The notes beneath the pieces were generated by a model. It saw nothing but the letters and a program-made list of their open reading frames with translations, was not told the origin of the DNA and did not search any database. A stretch of DNA of 26,892 nt from Candidatus Binatia bacterium (lineage in GTDB: Bacteria > Desulfobacterota_B > Binatia > UBA9968 > JAJDTQ01). The position numbers were made by a program, and so were the translations under genes. Shown here in pieces: positions 1 through 6,346 of the stretch. How positions within the stretch are numbered: the first letter of the stretch is position 1; each line of letters opens with the position of its first letter. Location: the NCBI GenBank assembly GCA_022827045.1, contig JAJDTQ010000154.1:1-26892 (forward strand), written 5' to 3'.

Positions 1-333
1 GGGCTTGAAGATGGTGTCGGTCACCGAGGTGGAGAACTGGCCGATGACGGTGCCGTCGGCGGGCGCCGAGTTGTACACCCAGTTCTCGCCCACGATGCCC
101 CCGCCGCCGGGCATGTTCTTGATGATGGTGGTGGGGTTCCCCGGGATCTGCTTGCCGATGAACGGAAGCATCTGGCGCGCCATGATGTCGGCGGCGCCGC
201 CCACGGAGTAGGGGATCAGGATGGCGACGGTCTTCCCCTTGAAGGAGACGTCGGCGGCCCCCGCGGTCACGGTTCCGAAGACGAGGCACAGGGTAACGAT
301 GGCGGCTGCGAAAGTTGCGGAACGTCGGTTCAT
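1..333 (-). CDS. TTT-family (Bug/TctC) periplasmic solute-binding protein, N-terminal part
   Basis: The first 111 codons of a tripartite tricarboxylate transporter binding protein; the rest lies beyond the window start. It begins MNRRSATFAAAIVTLCLVF, a basic n-region and hydrophobic core, with a likely signal-peptidase site near residues 24-27 (TAGAA before DVSFKGK). The family pattern follows: KTVAILIPYSVGGAADIMAR (residues 34-53), then the glycine-rich NMPGGGGIVGENW stretch (about 73-85). In the family these exported proteins bind small carboxylates and deliver them to TctA/TctB-type membrane subunits, none of which is visible here. The ATG at 333 is preceded by AGGAAGGAG about 7 bases upstream, which fixes the start. 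It is divergent from a UbiD decarboxylase and may supply it with an acid; that link is inferred from position only. Confidence 0.88.
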   Translation of the reverse strand, partial: MNRRSATFAAAIVTLCLVFGTVTAGAADVSFKGKTVAILIPYSVGGAADIMARQMLPFIGKQIPGNPTTIIKNMPGGGGIVGENWVYNSAPADGTVIGQFSTSVTDTIFKP

Positions 334-378
334 TGCATGCTCCTTCCTGAGTTGGTCCAGTATTCCGGACATGACACT

Positions 379-408
379 TCTCTATTGCGGGTGGACTCCG
401 CCTGTCAA
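379..408 (-). promoter_or_regulatory. Candidate sigma70 promoter for the TTT binding protein
   Basis: On the minus strand, a perfect TTGACA (403-408) is followed after 18 bases by TAGAGA (379-384), a 3/6 match to TATAAT. Transcription would start about 35-40 bases before the ATG at 333. The -35 is strong and the -10 weak, so the call rests mainly on position. Confidence 0.42.
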
Positions 409-433
409 CCGCTGACGCGGCTCCGGAGTCGGT

Positions 434-462
434 TTGACAACCCCGGGTGCTTCGGTTAAGAA
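434..462 (+). promoter_or_regulatory. Candidate sigma70 promoter for the UbiD/zinc-ribbon genes
   Basis: A perfect TTGACA (434-439) is separated by exactly 17 bases from TAAGAA (457-462), a 3/6 match to the -10 consensus. It would give a 5' leader of about 85 bases that contains the CTTCGAAG repeats. Its -35 mirrors the minus-strand -35 at 403-408, so the two promoters are back to back. Confidence 0.45.
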
Positions 463-470
463 CGCGTAGA

Positions 471-512
471 CTTCGAAGCGCAGCAGGCTTCGAAGCGGAG
501 AATCTTCGGAAG
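471..512 (+). repeat. Three CTTCGAAG-type palindromes in the ubiD leader
   Basis: CTTCGAAGCG occurs twice (471-480 and 488-497), and a third variant CTTCGGAAG lies at 504-512. The starts are spaced 17 and then 16 bases apart. Each first unit is an 8-base perfect palindrome, so copies 1 and 2 can also pair as RNA into an 8-bp hairpin with a 9-base loop (479-487). They lie just downstream of the candidate -10, where an operator or a leader RNA structure could act. Function is inference. Confidence 0.55.
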
Positions 513-554
513 TTCCAAGCCAGAGAATCCAACACATCGCGAGAGAGGTGACAC

Positions 555-2000
555 ATGCCCAAGAGTCTGGGATCGTTTCTGGAAGACTGCCAGCGGGAGA
601 TTCCCAACGAGGTGGTCCACGTAACCAAGCAGGTGGACCCGGCGCACTACGACGTGAGCGCGCTCATCAAGCACCTGGATGAGTTGAGGAAATTCCCCAT
701 CCTGGTCTTCGACAACCCGCTGAACCTTCACGGGCAGCCGTCCGACATCAAGCTGACCATGAACTGCGAGATCTCCCAGGGCAAGACCCAGGTGGCCCTC
801 GGGCTCGACAAGAACACGAGCCGGGAGGTCATGACCGACATCTGCCTGGAGCGCGAGGAGCACCGCATCGAGCCGGTGGTCATCGAGCACGACCAGGCGC
901 CGATCATGCAAAACTCCCAGACCGGCAAGGACGTGGACATCTACCAGATCCCGGTGATGCGGCACCATTACATGGACGGCGGCCCCTACATCGTCATGTC
1001 CACCATCACCAAGGAGCGCACTTCCGGCATCTACAACTGCTCGTACCATCGCATGGAGGTCAAGTCGCCGCAGAGCACCGCGCTGTACGCCTCGCCGCGG
1101 CACCTGTGGAAGATCTTCAAGGACTACGAGGACAACAACATGGAATGCCCCGTGGCCACCGTGCTGGGGCATCACCCGGCCTACCACATGGGCGCGTGCT
1201 ACAGCGGCGCGTTCGAGGTGAGCGAGTTCGACATCATCGGCGGCTACATGCAGGAGCCCCTGCGACTCACGCCGTCCGCCACCTGGGGCGACAACTTCCT
1301 CATCCCGGCGGACGCCGAGGTGGTCATCGAGGGGCTGCTCCAGCCCAACAAGCGGGTGGTGGAGGGTCCCTTCGGCGAGGCTCCGGGCTATCTCGGGCCG
1401 CAGCGCTACACCACCTGCGTGGAGTACAAGGTGACGGCCATGAACTGGCGCAAGGGCGCCATGTTCCAGTCCATCATCACGCCGGAAGGCGACAAGCCGT
1501 GGATGGACCTGCCGCGGGAGGGCGCCTATCTCCGGCGCTGCCGCGAGGCCGTGCCCGGCGTGACCGCGGTGTGCAAGATGGGCCGCCATGCCCACTACAA
1601 CGTCTTCATCGCCATGAAGAAGCTGTCCGAGGGCGATCCGGGCCGGGCGGCGGCCGCGGCGCTGACCTTCGATCACACCAAGAACGTCTTTGTCTTCGAC
1701 GACGACATCAACGTGTACAATCCCACGGACATCCTGTGGGCGCTGGCGACGCGCGTGCAGCCGCACCGCCAGGTGTCGATCCTGAAGCCGCTCTTCCGCG
1801 GCAACTTCCTGGATCCCTCGCTGGTGGACGAGATCAAGACCTCCGGCATGATCGTGGACGCCACGCGTCCGCTGGACCGGCCGTTCTCGCCGGTGTCCAA
1901 GGTGCCCGACGAGGCCATGGAACGGATCAAGGTCGAGGATTTCATTCCCGGAGAGATCCTCTCGCATATCCCCATCGACCGCACCACGTACTGGTCGTAG
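555..2000 (+). CDS. UbiD-family prenylated-FMN (de)carboxylase
   Basis: A 481-residue UbiD-family enzyme, close to the usual family length. The family uses prenylated FMN to decarboxylate, or in reverse carboxylate, aromatic and alpha,beta-unsaturated acids in the cytoplasm. Candidate catalytic triad residues are R166 (in NCSYHRMEV) and E270/E275 (in EGPFGEAPGY, 270-279); the five-residue spacing of the two acids matches the family. PADAEVVIEG (251-260) and DDDINVYNPTDILWALATR (382-400) are further family signatures. EAPGYLGPQ replaces the more usual xHTGYY, marking a subgroup different from the second UbiD at 16751. The ATG has GAGAGAGGTG just upstream. A 48-codon zinc-ribbon gene follows after 15 bases. 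No UbiX flavin prenyltransferase is in the window. The family call is firm; the substrate is unknown, and menaquinone/ubiquinone synthesis is unlikely given the catabolic neighbours. Confidence 0.93.
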   Translation: MPKSLGSFLEDCQREIPNEVVHVTKQVDPAHYDVSALIKHLDELRKFPILVFDNPLNLHGQPSDIKLTMNCEISQGKTQVALGLDKNTSREVMTDICLEREEHRIEPVVIEHDQAPIMQNSQTGKDVDIYQIPVMRHHYMDGGPYIVMSTITKERTSGIYNCSYHRMEVKSPQSTALYASPRHLWKIFKDYEDNNMECPVATVLGHHPAYHMGACYSGAFEVSEFDIIGGYMQEPLRLTPSATWGDNFLIPADAEVVIEGLLQPNKRVVEGPFGEAPGYLGPQRYTTCVEYKVTAMNWRKGAMFQSIITPEGDKPWMDLPREGAYLRRCREAVPGVTAVCKMGRHAHYNVFIAMKKLSEGDPGRAAAAALTFDHTKNVFVFDDDINVYNPTDILWALATRVQPHRQVSILKPLFRGNFLDPSLVDEIKTSGMIVDATRPLDRPFSPVSKVPDEAMERIKVEDFIPGEILSHIPIDRTTYWS

Positions 2001-2015
2001 TGAAAGGAGAGCTTC

Positions 2016-2162
2016 ATGGGTCAGGCTGTCGAAGTGACGTGTCCGAAATGCAATCAGAAGTTCGTCGTCAACCCGCACATGCTGGGGTCCGGGATGGAGT
2101 TCCACTGCCCCTTCTGCGACTTCTATTTCCCCGAGGAAGATAGCCCCAGGATCTGGAAATAG
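2016..2162 (+). CDS. Small zinc-ribbon protein, possible UbiD partner (VdcD/BsdD-like role)
   Basis: A 48-residue reading frame that automatic callers with a length cutoff would miss. It starts at ATG 2016 with AAAGGAGA (2003-2010) six bases upstream, the best ribosome site in this block, and sits 15 bases after the ubiD stop. Two CxxC knuckles are visible: C9-P-K-C12 and C31-P-F-C34, 18 residues apart, as in a rubredoxin-like zinc ribbon. From memory of the families, hydroxyarylic-acid decarboxylases of the VdcBCD/BsdBCD type combine UbiX- and UbiD-like proteins with a small Cys-rich D subunit. A similar partner role here is inference from position, size and the CxxC pairs; there is no clear sequence match beyond these. 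It could equally be a stand-alone regulator. Confidence 0.72.
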   Translation: MGQAVEVTCPKCNQKFVVNPHMLGSGMEFHCPFCDFYFPEEDSPRIWK

Positions 2163-2261
2163 GAGAGCTCGTCGCGGCACGACTTTTTCGACCTTGGGCG
2201 CCTCTTCGGTTTCCGCGAGGCGCTGGAACGCGTTGAGGCCGCGGCGGCGCCCGAGGCCGCC

Positions 2262-3119
2262 GTGGTGGCCGGTCCGGACCGTATCGACGGCGGCCGGGTA
2301 GGCATTCTTCCGGGCTCCTTCAATCCGCCCACCATCGCTCACACCGATCTGGCCGGCGCCGCCAGGCGCCGGTTCGAGCTGGACAGCGTCGTATACTCCC
2401 TGAGCAGCGTCATCGTCGACAAGGAGCGGGTGGAAGGCCTCTGCCGCGAGGACCGGCTGCTCTTGCTGTCGCTGCTCGCCCGCGACCACCCGTGGCTGGG
2501 GGTGGCGGTGGTGAACCGCGGGCTGTACTCGGAGCAGGCGCCGGGGTTCCGTGCGAGCTTCGGCGGCGACCCGGACCTCCGGTTCATCGTCGGCATGGAC
2601 AAGGTGCTGCAGATCTTCGATCCGAAATACTATGACGACCGTGAGCGGGCGCTGGAGGCCCTGTTCGCCCAGGTGCGGCTCGTGGCCGCCAACCGCGAGG
2701 ATTGGGGCGCCGCCGAGCTGCGGGCGCTGCTGGACCAACCCGCGAACATACCCTACCGCGACCGCGTCGAACCCCTGACGCTTGCCGCCCACCTGAAGGA
2801 CCAATCCTCGAGCGCGGTGCGGCGCGGCGTCGAGGAGGGGTCGTCCTGGGACGGCGACGTTCCCGAGGTGGTGCGGGCGTTCGTCGCCGCCACCGGCGCG
2901 TTCCGAAACCCGTACGACCTGCGGGTCGCGGCCATCGATACGCTGTATCCCGTGCGGCAATGGGCCGAGACGGAAGTGTCTCTGGAGACCCTGCTGGAGC
3001 GGGCGGCGGAACCCGGTGAGGCCGGGGAGGCGGTGCGCAATCTGTTGCGTGCCCGGTTGGCGCCGGAAGCGCTGATGGCTCGGCTTGGAAGCCTGGGGTT
3101 GACGCGCACGAGCGGTTGA
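2262..3119 (+). CDS. NadD-like (HxGH) nucleotidyltransferase with C-terminal extension
   Basis: A protein of the nicotinate/nicotinamide mononucleotide adenylyltransferase superfamily. It has VGILPGSFNPPTIAH (13-27, ending in the second His of the HxGH site, whose first position is Thr), FIVGMDKVLQIF (108-119, equivalent to NadD FxxGxDxL), and SSSAVR (182-187, the ISSTxxR nucleotide-binding motif). The family core ends near residue 213; about 70 further residues, rich in Glu, Ala and Arg, are unusual. The listed GTG (2262) is only the first conventional start. The frame is open back to 2163, directly after the zinc-ribbon TAG, and the 33 upstream codons look like protein (HDFFDLGRLFGFREALE) but hold no ATG, GTG or TTG. 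The true start is therefore uncertain. NAD synthesis or another nucleotidyl transfer is possible; a clear specificity cannot be assigned. Confidence 0.8.
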   Translation: MVAGPDRIDGGRVGILPGSFNPPTIAHTDLAGAARRRFELDSVVYSLSSVIVDKERVEGLCREDRLLLLSLLARDHPWLGVAVVNRGLYSEQAPGFRASFGGDPDLRFIVGMDKVLQIFDPKYYDDRERALEALFAQVRLVAANREDWGAAELRALLDQPANIPYRDRVEPLTLAAHLKDQSSSAVRRGVEEGSSWDGDVPEVVRAFVAATGAFRNPYDLRVAAIDTLYPVRQWAETEVSLETLLERAAEPGEAGEAVRNLLRARLAPEALMARLGSLGLTRTSG

Positions 3120-3133
3120 TCCCCGTCCGTCAT

Positions 3134-3359
3134 TTCCGCGAAAGAGCCTGTGTCAAGACTTCCCGTGGTCACGGATACGGCACCGACACCTCATATCGTC
3201 ATTCCGGCGAAAGCCGGAATCCAGGCGGGGTGGGGCGGGGGCAACTGGGTGTGCCGCCCCTGCGCAACCCCTGGATTCCGGCATTCGCCGGAATGACGAT
3301 ACGGGGCGTTCCTGCCATTCCGTATCCAACCGCGGTTTGACACGGCCTGTTTCGCGGGA
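3134..3359. repeat. Nested inverted-repeat (REP/MITE-like) element between convergent genes
   Basis: An inner pair of 32-base arms (3194-3225 and 3270-3301) are reverse complements with one mismatch. Each arm is itself a hairpin, ATTCCGGC-GAAA-GCCGGAAT on the left and ATTCCGGC-ATTC-GCCGGAAT on the right. An outer pair of 23-base arms (3134-3156 and 3337-3359) matches at 19 positions, and GGATACGG is also mirrored between them. The whole is about 226 bases with no coding capacity. The GTCATTCCGGC...GCCGGAATCCAGG unit resembles dispersed palindromic repeats known from many bacteria. It fills the gap between the convergent nucleotidyltransferase and asparaginase genes and may also end transcription, though there is no T-run. 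Confidence 0.8.
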
Positions 3360-3385
3360 AGACGTTGCGCGCGGCGTGTAGTGGC

Positions 3386-4234
3386 TCAGAAGGCCGTGGT
3401 CGGCTCCTTCCCATCGGTGATGTAGCAGACGGGCATCTCCTCGGCGTTGTGGGCGTAGCCGACCGCGCCGGAGGGGTCCGCCAGGATGACGCCGCCCCGG
3501 CCGCCGGTTTCGCGCGCCAGCAGCGCGACGGCCTGTCGGGCCGCTTCCCCGGGACCGGCGCCCGAGTCCAGCAGATCCACCGACGTCCTAGCCAGCAGCA
3601 CCTTGATAATCGCCTCGCCTTCGCCCGTGCACGAAGCGGCGCCGGCCGGGTTGGCGTAGGTGCCGCAGCCGATGAGCGGGCTGTCGCCGACGCGGCCGGG
3701 AAGCTTGCCCATGATCCCGCCGGTGGAGGTGCCGGCGGCGATGCGGCCTTCCCGGTCCACCGCCACGCAGCCTACCGTGCCATGGCTCTTTTCCCAGCGT
3801 TCCCGTTGTACGGGGGTGACGAGGGTTTCGGGCGGGACCGGAGCAATCCCGGCCCGCCGCGCGAAATCGCGGGCTCCCGGTCCCGCGAGCAGCACGTGGC
3901 GGCCGTCCTCCAGCACCTTCCGCGCCAACCGGATGGGATTGCGGATCCCCGAGACCGCGGCTACCGCCCCGGCCTGAAGGGTGTCGGACATCACCGCGGC
4001 ATCCATCTCCACCTCCCCGTCCCGGTTCAGCGACGATCCGGTGCCGGCGTTGAAAAGCGGGTCATCCTCCAGCGCCGCTACCGCGGCTTCCACGGCGTCC
4101 AACGCCGGCCCCCCGGCCTGAACGACCTTCCAGCCGATGGCGGCGGCCTCCCTGCACCCGGTGAGCCGCGCCTCCCGCAGCTCGCCGGAACCGCGCCCGG
4201 CGCCGCCGTGAACGATGATGGCTGGTTTCACCAT
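3386..4234 (-). CDS. Isoaspartyl peptidase / type III L-asparaginase (Ntn hydrolase)
   Basis: A 282-residue plant-type asparaginase, made as a precursor that cuts itself before a threonine. The N-terminal MVKPAIIVHGGAG, the FNAGTGSSLN loop (61-70) and MDAAVM are typical of the alpha part. The predicted nucleophile is T153 in SHGTVGCVAVD, followed by TSTGG (169-173), GRVGDSPLIGCG (180-191) and TGEGE (203-207), the substrate-binding elements. It hydrolyses isoaspartyl dipeptides and asparagine. The ATG at 4234 overlaps the stop of the epimerase gene by 7 bases (ATGGTGA), indicating one transcript and coupled translation. It is somewhat shorter than the usual 300-320 residues but all key motifs are present. 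Pairing with a dipeptide epimerase suggests use of peptide fragments from protein or cell wall. Confidence 0.93.
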   Translation of the reverse strand: MVKPAIIVHGGAGRGSGELREARLTGCREAAAIGWKVVQAGGPALDAVEAAVAALEDDPLFNAGTGSSLNRDGEVEMDAAVMSDTLQAGAVAAVSGIRNPIRLARKVLEDGRHVLLAGPGARDFARRAGIAPVPPETLVTPVQRERWEKSHGTVGCVAVDREGRIAAGTSTGGIMGKLPGRVGDSPLIGCGTYANPAGAASCTGEGEAIIKVLLARTSVDLLDSGAGPGEAARQAVALLARETGGRGGVILADPSGAVGYAHNAEEMPVCYITDGKEPTTAF

Positions 4235-5328
4235 CCCGCCAGTTCGCCGCCGTGGCCGGCGGTGACGTGCCCGAGCCGGTAGCGCGGTCCATCGGCCGTG
4301 TAGCCGTGGAGCACCGGGTCCTCCGCCAGCAGCAGGGGGGTGTCGAGGTCGATCCACCGGAAGGCGCCGGTGCCCGCCGCCAGGTGCGCGCTGAACCCCA
4401 TGGCCAGACGCGTCTCCACCATGCCGCCGATCATGAGGCCGAGGCCCGAGCCGCGGGCGATGGCGATGATCTCCAGGGCCTGCGCCACGCCGCACTTGGC
4501 CAGCTTGATGTTGATGACGTGGGCGAGACGGTCCCGGGCGATGCGGGCGGCGTCCGCGGAAGAGCGGCAGGATTCGTCGGCGGCCACGGGCACGCCCGCT
4601 TCGCGCACCAGGCGGGCCTGGCCGTCCCAGTCCTCGCGCGGGAGCGGCTGCTCCAGAAGGGCCGGTTCGAGCGCCTTGCGGCGAAGGGTGCGGAGTACCT
4701 CGAGGGTCTGCGACACGTCATAGCCCTCGTTGGCGTCAAGGATGAGGTCGCTCGTCGGATGGCCTTCACGGATGGCCTTGATGCGCTCGATGTCGGCATC
4801 CACGTCCGCGCCGACCTTGGTCTTCAGGGTCACGAAACCGCGGCCCCGATACTCGGCCGCGAGCCGGCGGGCTTCTTCCGCCGCGCAGATGGGGATCGTG
4901 ATGTCGGTGACGACGCGGTCGGCGGCGCCGCCGAAGTAGGCGAAGAGGGGGGTGTTCCAGCTTCGCGCGAGGGCGTCGAACAGGGCCATCTCCATGCCGG
5001 CGCGCGCCGTCGGCGCCGCCGGCAGGCTGTCCGCCAGATCCTCCACAAGCGGCCGCCACCGTCCCGCGTCCCGGCCGGTCCACGCCCGCGCGGCCTGCCG
5101 GGCCGCTTCCAGCGCGGCGGGCTGATCTTCCGGCGTGACCGTAGGCAAGGTCGGGATCTCACCCCAGCCGCTGGAACCGTCGGCGAGGTCGAGCCGGACG
5201 GCGACGTTGCGCACCGTGTCCAGCCGCGCTCCGGCGATGGTGAAGGGAGCCTTGAGGGACGCGTTCAGGGCGCGCGCTTCGATGTGGGTGATCTCCGGCA
5301 AGAGCAGTTTCCCGGGGCTCCAAGGCAT
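4228..5328 (-). CDS. Dipeptide epimerase, enolase superfamily (L-Ala-D/L-Glu epimerase type)
   Basis: A muconate-lactonizing-enzyme-subgroup protein of 366 residues. Catalytic KxK is K169/K171 (LKTKVG). The metal ligands are D198 (ILDANEGYD), E226 (LLEQPL) and D251 (AADES), and the second catalytic lysine is K275 (INIKLAKCG). Near the C-terminus WIDLDTP carries the DxD pair (D327/D329) that in dipeptide epimerases holds the substrate amino group, which separates it from muconate cycloisomerases and o-succinylbenzoate synthases. It would interconvert the C-terminal residue of an Ala-Glu-like or related dipeptide in the cytoplasm. The start is uncertain: ATG 5328 is chosen, but an in-frame GTG at 5367 adds 13 residues and neither has a clear ribosome site. 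It is the first gene of the two-gene operon with the isoaspartyl peptidase. Confidence 0.9.
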   Translation of the reverse strand: MPWSPGKLLLPEITHIEARALNASLKAPFTIAGARLDTVRNVAVRLDLADGSSGWGEIPTLPTVTPEDQPAALEAARQAARAWTGRDAGRWRPLVEDLADSLPAAPTARAGMEMALFDALARSWNTPLFAYFGGAADRVVTDITIPICAAEEARRLAAEYRGRGFVTLKTKVGADVDADIERIKAIREGHPTSDLILDANEGYDVSQTLEVLRTLRRKALEPALLEQPLPREDWDGQARLVREAGVPVAADESCRSSADAARIARDRLAHVINIKLAKCGVAQALEIIAIARGSGLGLMIGGMVETRLAMGFSAHLAAGTGAFRWIDLDTPLLLAEDPVLHGYTADGPRYRLGHVTAGHGGELAGW

Positions 5329-5475
5329 GGCCTCTGCTGCTGCCAATCTACCGTGAAAGCTCGACACGGGCCAGCGGCGGATATCGTGCCGGCGGAAATC
5401 GTGCCTTTCGTCGCGTCAGCCGGTTCGATCTGGTACGTTTCAGGCACTGCTACCATCCACGAAGGAGGGTCGGAC

Positions 5476-6273
5476 ATGATTGCGGAGGTCGAGTTCGCTC
5501 CGGGCAAGAAGGGTTATCTGGCGAGACCGGCAGGGGATGGCCGGTGGCCGGCGGTAATTCAGCTTCACGAGCGCTACGGCGTCGTGCAGCATACGACGGA
5601 CATTGCCGAGCGTTTGGCCGAGAACGGCTACGTGGCGTTGGCGCCCGACATGTTCTCGCGCTTCACCGGAGATCGGGAAGCCCTGGCCCGCGGAGACGTG
5701 GGCGTCGGCATCCGTGACGACCAGGCGCTGACCGATCTCGATGAATGCATGGCGTACCTTCGAGGACAGGATTTCGTGGACGGCGGCCGCATCGCGGTCA
5801 TGGGCGTGTGCCAGACCGGACGGCAACCGCTGCTGGCGGCGGCCTACCGCGACGATTTGCGCTGTGCCGTGGTGTTCTACGGCGGCATCTATCAGCGCGA
5901 CTGGGAGCCCCACGAAGAACGCCCGACTCCGGTCGACGAGTTCATCAAGCGGCTGTCGTGCCCGGTGCTGGGGGTTTTCGGCGACAGCGACCACATCATC
6001 TCGGTGGACGACGTGCTGCGTTTCCGCCGCGCGTTGGAGGATTCCTGGAAGAGCTACTCCATCCGCATTTTCCCGGACGCCCCCCACGGCTGGCTCAACG
6101 ACACCATGCCGGGGCGCTACCGGCCCGAGTCGGCGGAGGCGGCGTGGGAGCTGCTGTTCCGGTTCCTGGAGCAGCACCTCGCCGCCGATCCCGGTCCGTC
6201 ACGGGTGGAGTGGGAGTTCGAGGGCGACATCCCGCGCGACTACGACTTCTCGAAGACCGTGCGGCTTGCGTGA
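5476..6273 (+). CDS. Dienelactone hydrolase-family alpha/beta hydrolase
   Basis: A 265-residue cytoplasmic alpha/beta hydrolase. The ATG follows GAAGGAGGG (5461-5469) at good spacing, and any longer open frame upstream is antisense to the epimerase. Candidate triad: C112 in the nucleophile elbow MGVCQTGRQ, D170 or D172 in FGDSDH, and H204 in DAPHGW. The E32 of HERYGV matches the Glu that primes the Cys in dienelactone hydrolase. The elbow reads G-V-C-Q-T-G instead of the usual G-F/Y-C-x-G-G. A tail of about 20 residues after the fold (EWEFEGDIPRDYDFSKTV) is extra. The family hydrolyses dienelactones in chlorocatechol breakdown, but most members have other or unknown substrates. It is divergent from the epimerase operon. 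Confidence 0.87.
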   Translation: MIAEVEFAPGKKGYLARPAGDGRWPAVIQLHERYGVVQHTTDIAERLAENGYVALAPDMFSRFTGDREALARGDVGVGIRDDQALTDLDECMAYLRGQDFVDGGRIAVMGVCQTGRQPLLAAAYRDDLRCAVVFYGGIYQRDWEPHEERPTPVDEFIKRLSCPVLGVFGDSDHIISVDDVLRFRRALEDSWKSYSIRIFPDAPHGWLNDTMPGRYRPESAEAAWELLFRFLEQHLAADPGPSRVEWEFEGDIPRDYDFSKTVRLA

Positions 6274-6300
6274 GAGGCGGGGCGGGACATGCCGCTAGGT

Positions 6301-6329
6301 TTGGATTCCCGAGGATAATTGCTTAAATT
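6301..6329 (+). promoter_or_regulatory. Weak candidate promoter for the MlaC-type gene
   Basis: TTGGAT (6301-6306), a 17-base spacer and TAAATT (6324-6329, 4/6 match) lie in an AT-richer patch just before the MlaC-type start. The -35 is poor (3/6), so this is only suggestive. Confidence 0.25.
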
Positions 6330-6346
6330 GGGTGGCTCGGAGTGTC

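Noticed and set aside
2160..2162. TAG as a pyrrolysine or other sense codon
   Set aside because: Several genes in the window (first ubiD, Nudix, ThDP enzyme, CoA-transferase B) end naturally with TAG, so genome-wide recoding is unlikely; local readthrough remains only a possibility.
456..2960. A minus-strand open frame of 834 codons opposite the first UbiD gene
   Set aside because: It spans three plus-strand genes with firm motifs, has no ribosome site and has low-complexity shadow composition.
3134..3359. A CRISPR array in the repeat-rich gap
   Set aside because: There are two arms in inverted orientation with one spacer, not several direct repeats with regular spacers.
5424..5456. TTCGAT ... 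TACCAT as a promoter for the dienelactone hydrolase
   Set aside because: The spacer is about 21 bases and both boxes are weak.
4252..5475. An upstream extension of the dienelactone hydrolase frame
   Set aside because: These codons are antisense to the epimerase; the real start at 5476 has a strong GAAGGAGGG site and begins the family fold.
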